Source of the DNA: Streptomyces pacificus
Lineage (GTDB): Bacteria; Actinomycetota; Actinomycetes; Streptomycetales; Streptomycetaceae
Direction of reading: 5' to 3'
Assembly: GCF_011766325.1 (NCBI RefSeq)
Contig: NZ_BLLG01000027.1
Coordinates: forward strand, 1 to 53,783
DNA length: 53,783 bases
Positions 35,650 through 44,477 of this stretch are shown here, piece after piece; the first letter of the stretch is position 1, and each line of letters begins with the position of its first letter. Made by a program: the position numbers and the translations under genes. The notes under the pieces are model-generated. The model was not told the origin of the DNA. It ran no database searches and was given only the letters and a program-made list of their open reading frames with translations.

Positions 35650-36120
35650 CTAGACGCTCTCTGCCTGGAACATCCAGGCGTGCTTCTCGAGATCGGCCGT
35701 GAGCGCGATAAGGATGTCCTGGCTCACCGGATCCGGCTCGTCGGTGATCCGGATACGCTCCCGCATCCGGTCGATCACCGCGGACAGCGACTTGACCATG
35801 GTGCTGACGACGTCCGAGTCCTGGATCCAGCCGTCCGGGACCTTCCCGATGGCGCTCGCGGACGCGACGCTCTCGGCACGGCCGTCGGGGGCGACCCCGA
35901 TGGCGGAAGCGCGCTCGGCCACGGTGTCGGAGTGCATCCGCGCCGTGGTCACGACCTCGTCCAGCTGCAGATGCACCGAGCGGAAGCGGGGCCCGACCAC
36001 GTTCCAGTGCACCTGCTTGGCCACGAGCGCAAGATCGATCAGATCGACCAGGGCGCCCTGGAGGGCCTCGCCCGTGACCTTGCGCGCGTCCTCGGGCAGG
36101 ATGCTCTTCACCGCACACAT
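35650..36120 (-). CDS. dpsB: Dps-family ferritin-like protein (DpsB type)
   Basis: The 156-residue protein forms the dodecameric iron-storing, DNA-protecting cage of the Dps family. The inter-subunit ferroxidase ligands are visible in QVHWNVVG (His), SVHLQLDEVV (His, Asp) and ARMHSDTVAERASAIG (Asp, Glu). There is little tail at either end, so DNA binding by an N-terminal lysine tail is not obvious. The ATG at 36120 has ACGGAGG seven bases upstream. By position next to clgR it corresponds, from memory, to DpsB of S. coelicolor. An AT-rich palindrome (36166-36182) and the clgR terminator lie upstream. Confidence 0.9.
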   Translation of the reverse strand: MCAVKSILPEDARKVTGEALQGALVDLIDLALVAKQVHWNVVGPRFRSVHLQLDEVVTTARMHSDTVAERASAIGVAPDGRAESVASASAIGKVPDGWIQDSDVVSTMVKSLSAVIDRMRERIRITDEPDPVSQDILIALTADLEKHAWMFQAESV

Positions 36121-36165
36121 AGTGACCTCCGTTCGACGGCACCGTTCTCCACCATGACACATATG

Positions 36166-36182
36166 GAATAAAACGGTTATTC
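36166..36182 (-). promoter_or_regulatory. AT-rich palindrome upstream of dps
   Basis: GAATAA-N5-TTATTC lies 46 bases upstream of the dps start in a locally AT-rich window, next to ATATG that could be part of a -10 box. It could be an operator of a metal- or redox-responsive regulator, but it does not match a box I can name with confidence. Confidence 0.45.
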
Positions 36183-36194
36183 GGGGATGAGAGA

Positions 36195-36226
36195 AGCCCC
36201 GGTCGGGTACCCACCCGACCGGGGCT
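36195..36226 (-). terminator. clgR terminator
   Basis: A perfect 14-bp stem (AGCCCCGGTCGGGT with ACCCGACCGGGGCT) with a 4-base loop, just past the clgR stop codon and before the dps promoter area. The minus strand continues CTTCTCTC, a weak pyrimidine tract. Confidence 0.85.
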
Positions 36227-36238
36227 CACACCTGGAGA

Positions 36239-36616
36239 TCAGGCGGCGACGACGTCCACTGCTTCCGTCGGCGCCTTGATGGTCACCCGTTCCGTCGGCA
36301 CGCCCGCGACCGATGTCACGGACACGGAGTTCAGCGGACGCACCGGCGCGGACACCGGCCCGCTCGCCGCCGACTCCGCCAGCTCGGCGAGCGACAGCTC
36401 ATCGCTGACTTCACGCATGAGCTCGGACATCCGTACGTCAAGCGCGTCGCAGATGGCGGAGAGCAGCTCGGAGGAAGCCTCCTTCTGCCCCCGCTCCACC
36501 TCGGAGAGATAGCCGAGAGAGACTCGGGCGGACGAGGAGACTTCGCGCAGAGTACGGCCCTGGCGCTGGCGCTGCCGACGCAGCACGTCACCCAGCAGGC
36601 GACGGAGCAGAATCAT
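36239..36616 (-). CDS. clgR: XRE-family regulator ClgR
   Basis: The 125-residue protein has a helix-turn-helix of the Cro/C1 type at about residues 10-65 (LGDVLRRQRQRQGRTLREVS, SLGYLSEVERGQKEASSELL). It then has an acidic and small-residue C-terminal region ending VDVVAA. ClgR activates clp protease and lon genes in actinobacteria and is itself degraded by ClpP; the two terminal alanines are the degradation signal reported for Streptomyces. The ATG at 36616 has GGAGGG upstream. It follows cinA by 94 bases on the same strand, in the same neighbourhood as clgR-pgsA in mycobacteria, and ends in a strong terminator. Confidence 0.9.
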   Translation of the reverse strand: MILLRRLLGDVLRRQRQRQGRTLREVSSSARVSLGYLSEVERGQKEASSELLSAICDALDVRMSELMREVSDELSLAELAESAASGPVSAPVRPLNSVSVTSVAGVPTERVTIKAPTEAVDVVAA

Positions 36617-36710
36617 CGGTGGCTCCCTCCTCGGACCGCGTAGCCGCATCCTTCACGCCCCACCGTACCGCCTCGCGCCGCGGCCGTGCGGGGAGCGATG
36701 TCGTGTTCAC

Positions 36711-37235
36711 TCAGGGCTGCAAACATCCGTTCCCCCCGTTCTGTTCCGTATCCTGTGCCCGCCCGTCGCCCGAGAGTTCGCCGGCGAGCAGTGCCAGCAC
36801 CCCTCGGACACTCTCTCTACGGATGACCGAGCGGTCGCCGTTCAACCTCAGCCGGGCCACTTTGCCAGTGCCGCCGGGACCCGCGACCGCGACGAAGACC
36901 GTGCCCACCGGTTGTCCGTCCTGGGGATCGGGCCCCGCGACGCCGGTGGTGGCGATGCCCCAGTCGGCCTCCATCCGGGTCCTCACACCCGCGGCCATCT
37001 GCGCGGCGACCTCCGGATGCACCGCCCCGTCAGCGGACAGGAGGGCCTCGTCGACCCCCAGGAGGTCCCGTTTGAGGGCGGTCGCGTACGCGGTCACGGA
37101 CCCGAGGAAGCTCCTCGACGCTCCCGGAACGGAGGTCAGCTCCGCGGCCACGAGACCTCCCGTGAGGGACTCCGCCACGGCCAGGCTCTGGCCGCGCTCC
37201 GCCAGCAGGGACAGCACCCCGGCCGCGCTGCTCAT
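36711..37235 (-). CDS. CinA C-terminal domain protein (NMN amidohydrolase type)
   Basis: The 174-residue product is a stand-alone CinA C-terminal domain (PncC): LAVAESLTGGLVAAELTSVPGAS, FLGSVTAYATALKRDLLGV and WGIATTGVAGPDPQDGQPVGTVFVAV are family blocks. PncC deamidates nicotinamide mononucleotide in NAD recycling. The N-terminal COG1058 domain of full-length CinA is absent. It overlaps pgsA by four bases (ATGA) and so is translated with it. Adjacent placement of pgsA, cinA and recA-type genes is widespread in bacteria. Confidence 0.9.
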   Translation of the reverse strand: MSSAAGVLSLLAERGQSLAVAESLTGGLVAAELTSVPGASRSFLGSVTAYATALKRDLLGVDEALLSADGAVHPEVAAQMAAGVRTRMEADWGIATTGVAGPDPQDGQPVGTVFVAVAGPGGTGKVARLRLNGDRSVIRRESVRGVLALLAGELSGDGRAQDTEQNGGNGCLQP

Positions 37236-37909
37236 CGCGGCGACTCCGCCCGCTCCCGCTCGGCGGACCGTTCGGCCGCGAGCCCCCTGCGCCGCAGGAT
37301 TACCGCCTGACGTACGTAGTCCAGGCCGGTGGCGACCGTCAGGATCACCGCCGCGGCCATCACCCACCAGCGCAGCGTGGCCAGCGGCCCGGTGAGCACG
37401 AGCACGTACATGCCGACCGCGGTGCCCTGCGCGAGGGTCTTGAGCTTGCCGCCGCGACTGGCGGGGATCACTCCGTGGCGGATCACCCAGAAGCGCATCA
37501 GGGTGATCCCCAGCTCGCGAAAGAGGATCACTCCGGTCACCCACCACGGCAGATCCCCGAGCGTCGACAGGCAGATCAGCCCCGCGGCCATGATCGCCTT
37601 GTCGGCGATCGGGTCCGCGATCTTCCCGAAGTCCGTGACCAGGTTGTACGTACGCGCCAGATGCCCGTCGAAGATGTCCGTGATCATGGCGACGGCGAAG
37701 GCCGCCCACGCCCAGGCCCGCCAGACCGGGTCGTGCCCGCCGTCCATGAGCAGCAGCACGACGAATCCGGGCACGAGCAGCAGCCGCACCATGGTGAGGA
37801 TGTTGGCGATGTTCCACAGGCTGGCCTGGTTGACGGCCGCAGCGCCCAGCTTCCCGCCGGGCGCCGGCCTCCCGGTACCGCCCGCGGCGGATGCCGGCGC
37901 TCCGGTCAT
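37232..37909 (-). CDS. pgsA: CDP-diacylglycerol--glycerol-3-phosphate 3-phosphatidyltransferase
   Basis: The 225-residue membrane enzyme makes phosphatidylglycerol phosphate. The CDP-alcohol phosphotransferase motif D-x2-DG-x2-AR-x8-G-x3-D-x3-D is complete: DIFDGHLARTYNLVTDFGKIADPIAD from about residue 78. Five to six hydrophobic segments are present. Its start codon overlaps the rimO stop and its stop codon overlaps the downstream cinA-domain start, giving three translationally linked genes. A related phosphatidylinositol-type enzyme is possible in principle, but the neighbourhood favours pgsA. Confidence 0.9.
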   Translation of the reverse strand: MTGAPASAAGGTGRPAPGGKLGAAAVNQASLWNIANILTMVRLLLVPGFVVLLLMDGGHDPVWRAWAWAAFAVAMITDIFDGHLARTYNLVTDFGKIADPIADKAIMAAGLICLSTLGDLPWWVTGVILFRELGITLMRFWVIRHGVIPASRGGKLKTLAQGTAVGMYVLVLTGPLATLRWWVMAAAVILTVATGLDYVRQAVILRRRGLAAERSAERERAESPR

Positions 37910-39399
37910 CTGCCCGCCTCCTCGCGACAGTCCGAAACCACGTCGGCCACGAGATCGACGCCTTCCGTACCGACGACCTTCGCTTCGACCATACGTCCGG
38001 GCGCCAGGCCCGTGGTACTCGGGAAGAGCACCTGCCCATCGGTCTCGGGCGCCTGGTGGGCCGCACGGCCGACGGAGCCGTCCTCGCCGTCGACGGACTC
38101 GACGAGGACCCGCAGGGACTCGCCCAGGCGCTCCTCGGCCCGCTGGGCGGTCAGCTCCTCGGCGAGCCGGGACAGCCGCGCCAGGCGCACGTCGACGACG
38201 TCCTGGTCCAGCTTGCGCTCGTAACCTGCGGCCTCGGTGCCCTCCTCGTCGGAGTAGCCGAAGACACCGATCGCGTCCAGCCGCGCCTCGGTGAGGAAGC
38301 GCTCGAGCTCGGCGAAGTCCGCCTCGTCCTCACCCGGGAACCCGACGATGAAGTTGGAGCGCACACCTGCCTCCGGGGCCTTGCCGCGGATGGTCTCCAG
38401 CAGCTCCAGGAACCGCTCGGTGTCGCCGAAGCGCCGCATGGCGCGCAGCACTCCGGGGGCGCTGTGCTGGAACGAGAGGTCGAAATAGGGTGCGACCTTC
38501 TCAGTGGAGGTGAGGACGTCGATCAGCCCCGGGCGCATCTCGGCCGGCTGCAGATAGCTGACCCTTACCCGCTCGATGCCGTCGACGGCGGCGAGTTCGG
38601 GCAGCAGCGCCTCCAGCAGCCGGATGTCGCCGAGGTCCTTGCCGTACGAGGTGTTGTTCTCGGAGACCAGCATGATCTCCTTCACGCCCTGCTCGGCGAG
38701 CCAGCGGGTCTCTCCCAGCACATCGCTCGGCCTGCGGGAGACGAAGGAGCCGCGGAAGGACGGGATGGCGCAGAACGAGCAGCGCCGGTCGCAGCCGGAG
38801 GCCAGTTTCACCGAGGCGACCGGGCTGCTGTGCAGCCGGCGGCGGAGGGGTGCGCGCGGTCCGGAGGCGGGCGCCAGACCCTCGGGGAGATCCGCGGGCA
38901 CGTCCTGCGGGGCAGGGGCAGGGGCAGGGGCCTGGGCGTGCCCGGGGAGGGACACGTCCACGCCCTGCCGAGCCGACGGGCTGATCGGCAGCAGCTTGCG
39001 GCGGTCCCGCGGCGCGTGGGAGGCGTGGATGCCTCCGCTCAGGATGGTCTGGAGGCGGTCCGAGATGTCGGCGTAGTCGTCGAAGCCCAGCACTCCGTCG
39101 GCCTCGGGCAGGGCGTCGGCGAGTTCCCTGCCGTACCGCTCGGCCATGCAGCCGACCGCCACGACGGCCTGCGTCTTCCCGTGGTCCTTGAGATCGTTGG
39201 CCTCGAGCAGGGCGTCGACGGAGTCCTTCTTGGCGGCCTCGACGAAGCCGCAGGTGTTCACGACCGCGACATCCGCATCGGCGGCTTCCTCGACGAGCTC
39301 CCAGCCGTCCGCTGCCAGGCGGCCTGCGAGCTCCTCCGAGTCCACCTCGTTACGGGCGCAGCCAAGAGTGACAAGGGCGACGGTACGGCGTTCGGGCAT
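37906..39399 (-). CDS. rimO: Ribosomal protein S12 methylthiotransferase RimO
   Basis: The 497-residue radical-SAM enzyme adds a methylthio group to an Asp of ribosomal protein S12. The N-terminal domain has LVTLGCARNEVDSE, NTCGFVEAA and VVGCMAERY-type cysteine motifs. The radical-SAM motif is CDRRCSFC near residue 203. A TRAM domain ends the protein. Between the first two domains is a linker of about 60 residues with a run of alternating Ala-Pro, longer than in E. coli RimO and encoded by a short GGGGCA repeat (about 38915-38935). GARNE-type N-termini separate RimO from MiaB. It overlaps pgsA by four bases. Confidence 0.93.
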   Translation of the reverse strand: MPERRTVALVTLGCARNEVDSEELAGRLAADGWELVEEAADADVAVVNTCGFVEAAKKDSVDALLEANDLKDHGKTQAVVAVGCMAERYGRELADALPEADGVLGFDDYADISDRLQTILSGGIHASHAPRDRRKLLPISPSARQGVDVSLPGHAQAPAPAPAPQDVPADLPEGLAPASGPRAPLRRRLHSSPVASVKLASGCDRRCSFCAIPSFRGSFVSRRPSDVLGETRWLAEQGVKEIMLVSENNTSYGKDLGDIRLLEALLPELAAVDGIERVRVSYLQPAEMRPGLIDVLTSTEKVAPYFDLSFQHSAPGVLRAMRRFGDTERFLELLETIRGKAPEAGVRSNFIVGFPGEDEADFAELERFLTEARLDAIGVFGYSDEEGTEAAGYERKLDQDVVDVRLARLSRLAEELTAQRAEERLGESLRVLVESVDGEDGSVGRAAHQAPETDGQVLFPSTTGLAPGRMVEAKVVGTEGVDLVADVVSDCREEAGR

Positions 39400-39518
39400 G
39401 GGCTCAAGACTACTTCGTCCCGGCCCGCGCCCTGTCCGCCAGGGTTGCCGCCCTCGCGACGGGCGGCGGGCGGCTCGCGGCCGGCCCCGGTCGAGGGGCC
39501 GCCCGGTGCCGGCGGCGT

Positions 39519-40340
39519 TCAGCCGGCCTCGGGGTCGCCCTTGGCGTAGGAGAGCCGCTCCACCTGCCCGCTTTCGAACTCGTCCTCGACCTTCTTGCCG
39601 TTCACGAAGAGTTCGATGGCGCCCGCGTTGCCGAGGATGAGATCCAGCCGCTCGTCGTCCTGGAAGGTCTTTGACTCGCCCGCCAGGAGCAGCCCGTCGA
39701 AGAGCAGCTTGCCGTGGGCGGACTTGGCGGAGATCCAGCTCTTGTCGTCGACCGCCGTCAGCTTCACCGTCACCTTGTCCTGCGGGACGGCGGCGATGGC
39801 GCTCTCCGAGGCCTCTGGCTCGGGCGCCGCCGGCTTCGCCGGAGACGGCAGGGGGCTGCTCCTCTCGGGTGCGGAGCCCTCGGCGACCTGCTTGGTGCTG
39901 CCGGCTCCGTCAGGGCCGCTGAAAAGGGTGAAGCCCACGAAGCCGATGACGGCGACGATCGCGGCGACCATCGCTGCGGTCCAGTTGGGGCGCCTGCGCT
40001 CCGGACGGATGCGCTCCGCCTCGAAGAGCGGGGCCGCCGGTGTCGGCGAGGGACGTCCGCCGTGCTCGGCGTCGTACCGCGCGACGAGGGGGTCCGGATC
40101 CAGCCCCACGGCGCGCGCGAGCGTCCTGACGTGCCCGCGGGCGTAGACGTCGCCGCCGCAGCGCGAGAAGTCGTCCTGCTCGATCGCCTGCACGATGGGG
40201 ACGCGCACACGGGTGGAGATGCTGAGCTCGTCGACGGTCAGACCTGCGTCGGTACGCGCCTGCCGGAGCGAGCGGCCGATCGAAGGCCCGTCGTCTTCGA
40301 GGGAAGGACGGCCGTCTTCGGGGGAGTTGCCGATGGACAC
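39519..40340 (-). CDS. RodZ-like HTH protein with DUF4115 domain
   Basis: The 273-residue product has a cytoplasmic helix-turn-helix of the RodZ type at about residues 15-85 (IGRSLRQARTDAGLTVDELS, YARGHVRTLARAVGLDPDPLV), one transmembrane helix (MVAAIVAVIGFVGFTLF near residue 135), a Pro/Ala-rich linker, and an outside DUF4115 domain at about 190-265. This is the layout of RodZ, which links MreB to the wall machinery in rods; streptomycetes use related proteins during growth and sporulation. The GTG at 40340 follows AAAGGCG. It lies between ftsK and rimO on the same strand and is separated from ftsK by a long hairpin. Confidence 0.85.
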   Translation of the reverse strand: MSIGNSPEDGRPSLEDDGPSIGRSLRQARTDAGLTVDELSISTRVRVPIVQAIEQDDFSRCGGDVYARGHVRTLARAVGLDPDPLVARYDAEHGGRPSPTPAAPLFEAERIRPERRRPNWTAAMVAAIVAVIGFVGFTLFSGPDGAGSTKQVAEGSAPERSSPLPSPAKPAAPEPEASESAIAAVPQDKVTVKLTAVDDKSWISAKSAHGKLLFDGLLLAGESKTFQDDERLDLILGNAGAIELFVNGKKVEDEFESGQVERLSYAKGDPEAG

Positions 40341-40447
40341 GGGGGCGCCTTTCGAGCGTGTAGCCACCTGCTGGAGGTTCAGTCTAGGGGTGGTACGAAA
40401 GGGTGGGGCAACCGGGCGGACGCAGTTTGTACGCCATCGGAATGGCC

Positions 40448-40515
40448 GTACGTCACATTGGTATGGAGAGCGGGGAGAGCGGGGAACGCCCCGCTCTCCA
40501 TCCAACGTGACGTAC
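40448..40515 (-). terminator. Long hairpin between ftsK and the RodZ-like gene
   Basis: Arms at 40448-40475 and 40489-40515 pair over about 27 bp with one bulged base and one G-T pair, leaving a 13-base loop. The 11-base segment GGAGAGCGGGG is duplicated in the left part, so an alternative inner 11-bp hairpin (40474-40499) with loop AACG also exists. It most likely terminates ftsK transcription. Confidence 0.8.
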
Positions 40516-40545
40516 AGCCGGGGGAAACGGTTGCCCCGCCCTTTC

Positions 40546-43323
40546 CTACGAATCAGACTCCCCACGGATCACCGCGAGCACTCCATCCAGCTCATCGGGT
40601 TTCACCAGCACGTCGCGCGCCTTCGAGCCCTCACTGGGGCCCACGATGCTCCTGGACTCCATGAGGTCCATGAGGCGGCCCGCCTTGGCGAAGCCGACCC
40701 GGAGCTTGCGCTGCAGCATGGACGTCGAGCCGAACTGCGTGGAGACCACCAGCTCGGCGGCCTGGCAGAGCAGGTCGAGGTCGTCGCCGATGTCCTCGTC
40801 GACTTCCTTCTGCTGCTTCGTCCCGACCACCACGTCGTCCCGGAACACGGGGGCCATCTGCTCCTTGCAGTGGCGTACGACGGACGCGACCTCCTCCTCG
40901 GTCACAAAGGCGCCCTGCATCCGGGTCGGCTTACCCGCTCCCATGGGCAGGAACAGGCCGTCGCCCTTGCCGATCAGCTTCTCCGCGCCCGGCTGATCCA
41001 GGATGACCCGGCTGTCGGCGAGTGAGGAGGTGGCGAAGGCGAGCCGGGAGGGGACGTTCGCCTTGATCAGGCCGGTGACCACGTCGACCGACGGCCTCTG
41101 GGTGGCCAGGACCAGATGGATGCCGGCGGCACGGGCCAGCTGGGTGATCCGGACGATGGCGTCCTCGACGTCGCGTGCGGCGACCATCATCAGATCCGCC
41201 AGCTCGTCGACGATCACCAGCAGGTAGGGGTACGGCTGGAGCTCGCGCTCGCTGCCCTCGGGAGCCTTGGCCCGGCCGCTGCGCACGGCCCGGTTGAAGT
41301 CGTCGATGTGCCGGAATCCGTAGGCGGCCAGGTCGTCGTAGCGCAGGTCCATCTCACGCACGACCCACTGCAGGGCCTCCGCGGCCCGCTTGGGGTTGGT
41401 GATGATCGGCGTGATCAGGTGCGGGATGCCCTCGTAGGCCGTGAGTTCGACCCGCTTGGGGTCGACGAGGACCATCCGCACGTCCTCGGGGGTGGCCCGC
41501 ATCATCACCGAGGTGATCAGGCAGTTGACGCAGGAGGACTTGCCGGAGCCGGTGGCGCCGGCGACCAGGATGTGCGGCATGTTCGCCAGGTTGGCCATGA
41601 CGTAGCCCCCCTCGACGTCCTTGCCGAGTGCGACCAGCATGGGGTGGTCGTCCTCGGCCGCGTCCGCCAGCCGCAGCACGTCGCCGAGGTTGACCATCTC
41701 CCGGTCGGTGTTCGGGATCTCGATGCCGACGGCGGACTTGCCGGGGATCGGCGAGATGATCCGCACGTCGGGGCTCGCCACGGCGTAGGCGATGTTCTTC
41801 GTCAGCGCGGTGATGCGCTCCACCTTGACGGCGGGGCCGAGTTCGACCTCGTAGCGGGTGACCGTCGGACCGCGGGTGAAACCGGTGACGGCGGCGTCGA
41901 CCTTGAACTCCGTGAAGACATTCGTGAGCGCGGCGACGATCGCGTCGTTGGCCGCGCTGCGGCTCTTGCCCGGCCCGCCGCGCTCCAGAAGGTCCAGGGA
42001 CGGCAGCCCGTAGGTGATGTCACCGGAGAGCTGGAGCTGTTCGGCCCGCGGGGGCAGGGACTGCGGCGTGTCGGGAGCGGGCTTCGTCAGATCGGGCACC
42101 GAGCCCGCAGGGGCCTGCGTCTCCGCCGCCTCCGCGGGCACCGCCGGCGCGGGCCGCGCCTTCCGCACACCTGGCAGCGGCCCGGCGGCGCGCTCCCGGT
42201 CGGCGGTGAGGTCGCGGGTCAGACCGGCCACGACGGGCGACGGCGGCATGCCGTTGAGGACGGCCCCGTCGAGAGCGGCAGCGGCGGCAGCGGCGACGTC
42301 GACGGCGTCCATCGGCCGTCCGGCGTCGGGCTGGGTGGAGGGTCCTCGCCGCCTGCGCCGGGACAGCGCCGCCTCCTCGGCCGTGTCGGTGCCGTACCCC
42401 TCGGCGCCCCGGCGCACAGAGGTGCGGCGGGGCGGGGAGGTCGCCTCGTGCCACTCCTCCTCGCGCTCCCCCGGCTCTCCGGCCTCGTCCGCACCTCGCC
42501 GGTACGGTTCCTCCAGCAGCCCGAGGCGGACCCCGAGCCCGCGAAGCCGCTGCGGGATCGCGTTGACCGGGGTGGCGGTGACGACGAGCAGACCGAAGAC
42601 CGCGAGCAGCACCAGCAGCGGTACGGCGAGCACCTCCGTCATCATGAGGACCAGCGGCCTGGAGGCGGCCCAGCCGATCAGGCCGCCCGCCGCCTGCATC
42701 GCCTCCTCGCCGTCCCCGCGTCCCGGCGAGCCGCAGGCGATGTGGACCTGTCCGAGCACGCCGACGACCAGCGCCGTGAGCCCGATGACGATACGGCCGT
42801 TGGCGTCGGACTGCTCGGGGTGGAGGATCAGCCTTACGGCGATCGCGGCGAGCAGGATCGGCAGGAGCAGATCGAGCCGGCCGAAGGCACCGGTGACGAG
42901 CATCTCGACGAGGTCGCCGACCGGGCCGCGCAGATCGGACCAGGTGCCCGCGGCGACGATCAGCGAGAGGGCGAGCAGCAGCAGCGCGAGCCCGTCCTTG
43001 CGGTGCACGGGGTCGAGCCCCTTGGCTCCGCGTCCTATGCCGCGGAACACGGCACCGACCGCGTGAGCGACGCCGAGCCACATGGCGCGGATCAGCCACA
43101 GGACACCGCCGGTGGGGTTCGGCGCGGGCCTGGGCGCGGCCTTCTTCGCCACCGCCCTGCGGGCGGGCGTCTTCTGGGCCGGAGCGCGCTTGGCAGCCGG
43201 CTTCCGCTCCGTGGCCTTCCTGGCGGGCGCCGCCTTCTTCGCGGCACCGGTCGTACGGCCGGAGCGCGGCTGCGCGGTACCCGACGCGCCTGGGGAACCC
43301 TTGCCGGACGTACGTGAGGCCAT
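40546..43323 (-). CDS. ftsK: DNA translocase FtsK
   Basis: The 925-residue protein pumps chromosomal DNA through the closing sporulation septum. After a Lys/Ala/Pro-rich basic N-terminal tail of about 65 residues there are four to five membrane helices (about residues 70-260) and a long Pro/Arg-rich linker. The motor follows, with Walker A GATGSGKSS near residue 590 and Walker B LLVIVDELADL near 700. A C-terminal gamma winged helix (LQRKLRVGFAKAGRLMDLME) recognises polar DNA sequences. The ATG at 43323 (MASRTSGKG) lacks a strong ribosome binding site, and an upstream in-frame start exists but adds only hydrophobic-poor residues. Confidence 0.95.
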   Translation of the reverse strand: MASRTSGKGSPGASGTAQPRSGRTTGAAKKAAPARKATERKPAAKRAPAQKTPARRAVAKKAAPRPAPNPTGGVLWLIRAMWLGVAHAVGAVFRGIGRGAKGLDPVHRKDGLALLLLALSLIVAAGTWSDLRGPVGDLVEMLVTGAFGRLDLLLPILLAAIAVRLILHPEQSDANGRIVIGLTALVVGVLGQVHIACGSPGRGDGEEAMQAAGGLIGWAASRPLVLMMTEVLAVPLLVLLAVFGLLVVTATPVNAIPQRLRGLGVRLGLLEEPYRRGADEAGEPGEREEEWHEATSPPRRTSVRRGAEGYGTDTAEEAALSRRRRRGPSTQPDAGRPMDAVDVAAAAAAALDGAVLNGMPPSPVVAGLTRDLTADRERAAGPLPGVRKARPAPAVPAEAAETQAPAGSVPDLTKPAPDTPQSLPPRAEQLQLSGDITYGLPSLDLLERGGPGKSRSAANDAIVAALTNVFTEFKVDAAVTGFTRGPTVTRYEVELGPAVKVERITALTKNIAYAVASPDVRIISPIPGKSAVGIEIPNTDREMVNLGDVLRLADAAEDDHPMLVALGKDVEGGYVMANLANMPHILVAGATGSGKSSCVNCLITSVMMRATPEDVRMVLVDPKRVELTAYEGIPHLITPIITNPKRAAEALQWVVREMDLRYDDLAAYGFRHIDDFNRAVRSGRAKAPEGSERELQPYPYLLVIVDELADLMMVAARDVEDAIVRITQLARAAGIHLVLATQRPSVDVVTGLIKANVPSRLAFATSSLADSRVILDQPGAEKLIGKGDGLFLPMGAGKPTRMQGAFVTEEEVASVVRHCKEQMAPVFRDDVVVGTKQQKEVDEDIGDDLDLLCQAAELVVSTQFGSTSMLQRKLRVGFAKAGRLMDLMESRSIVGPSEGSKARDVLVKPDELDGVLAVIRGESDS

Positions 43324-43799
43324 GGTGGTGAGGTTACCGGTGTGGAAGGCGAGGGACACGCGTGCCCACCGGTTCACCCGTTCGTGTCGTCCTTGGGGTG
43401 TCCGCGAGCTGACATTCGCTCAGCGGCCGTTCACCAGTGCCGTTCGGGTGCCCCCTTCGTGTGCCGCGGGCGTGCCGCGCGTGTGCCGCGCCTGCGGCCC
43501 TCGACCGGTCCCGGCGGTGGCTGCGGGACAAAAGCAGCAGGAGAACGGTCCGCCGGAAAGCACCGCGGTGAGGGTGCCGGGAGCGTCCGGGCCTGGTGCC
43601 CGGGGTCTCCCGGGCCCCTGGGATCCAAGAGCCCGGGCGCCGTGCCTCCTCCCGGCCCCCGGGACGTGAGGAGGCGTCACCAGGCCGGGGGGCGTCCCTC
43701 CTACGGGGGACGGCCCCCAGGCAGCGCGAAAGGGGCGCGAGGCGCCGCTCAGGTGGCACGGGCCGCTGGAACCGTTCCGGTCGCGGCACCGGCTCAGCA
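43324..43799. other. Intergenic region osaB to ftsK
   Basis: About 476 bases, rich in short GC inverted repeats (for example around 43598-43640) but without one dominant hairpin. It should contain the osaB terminator and ftsK promoter. No gene is supported; overlapping open frames on both strands look like noise. Confidence 0.5.
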
Positions 43800-44477
43800 C
43801 TAGCTCTGGGACGGAAGCGCGGGCGAACCGGCGCCCGCGCCGGGCTCCAGGGCGTCCAGCGCTCTGCGCAGTCCGGTGAGTTTGCGTTCGAGGTGGGCCG
43901 CGGTGGCGACGGCCGCCGCGTCCGCGGACTCGTCGTCGAGCTGCTTGGAGAGCGCCTCGGCCTGTTCCTCCACCGCCGCCAGCCGCGCGGACAGTTCGGC
44001 GAGGAGCCCCGCAGGCTCCTTGGCCTCGCCCGCGCCGAGCCCGCCCTCCAGCTGGAGCCGGAGCAGGGCCGCCTGCTCGCGCAGCTGGCAGTTCTTCATG
44101 TAGAGCTCGACGAAGACGGAGACCTTGGCCCGGAGCACCCAGGGGTCGAACGGCTTGGAGATGTAGTCCACCGCGCCTGCGGCGTAACCGCGGAAGGTGT
44201 GGTGCGGGCCGTGGTTGATCGCGGTGAGGAAGATGATCGGGATGTCTCTGGTCCGCTCCCGGCGCTTGATGTGCGCTGCGGTCTCGAACCCGTCCATTCC
44301 CGGCATCTGAACGTCCAGCAGAATGACCGCGAAGTCGTCCGTCAGCAGCGCCTTGAGCGCTTCCTCCCCGGACGATGCCCGAACCAGTGTCTGATCGAGC
44401 GCGGAGAGGATGGCCTCCAGCGCCAGCAGATTCTCCGGCCGGTCATCGACCAGGAGGATCTTGGCCTTCTGCACCAT
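43800..44477 (-). CDS. osaB: Response regulator OsaB
   Basis: The 225-residue protein has a receiver domain (DD at residues 11-12, phospho-acceptor Asp55 in VILLDVQMPG, Lys in ISKPFDPW) followed by a long C-terminal helical region, about residues 125-215, that should form a coiled coil (ELYMKNCQLREQAALLRLQLE, AAVEEQAEALSKQLDDE). There is no DNA-binding domain, so output is probably through protein contacts. From memory OsaB is essential for osmoadaptation in S. coelicolor. GAGGAGGG precedes the ATG at 44477. It is encoded downstream of its presumed hybrid kinase partner OsaA, but 306 bases separate them. Confidence 0.9.
   Translation of the reverse strand: MVQKAKILLVDDRPENLLALEAILSALDQTLVRASSGEEALKALLTDDFAVILLDVQMPGMDGFETAAHIKRRERTRDIPIIFLTAINHGPHHTFRGYAAGAVDYISKPFDPWVLRAKVSVFVELYMKNCQLREQAALLRLQLEGGLGAGEAKEPAGLLAELSARLAAVEEQAEALSKQLDDESADAAAVATAAHLERKLTGLRRALDALEPGAGAGSPALPSQS

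Noticed and set aside
43334..43789. Open frames in the osaB-ftsK spacer
   Set aside because: Arg/Pro/Gly-rich translations in several frames without start signals; typical GC noise.
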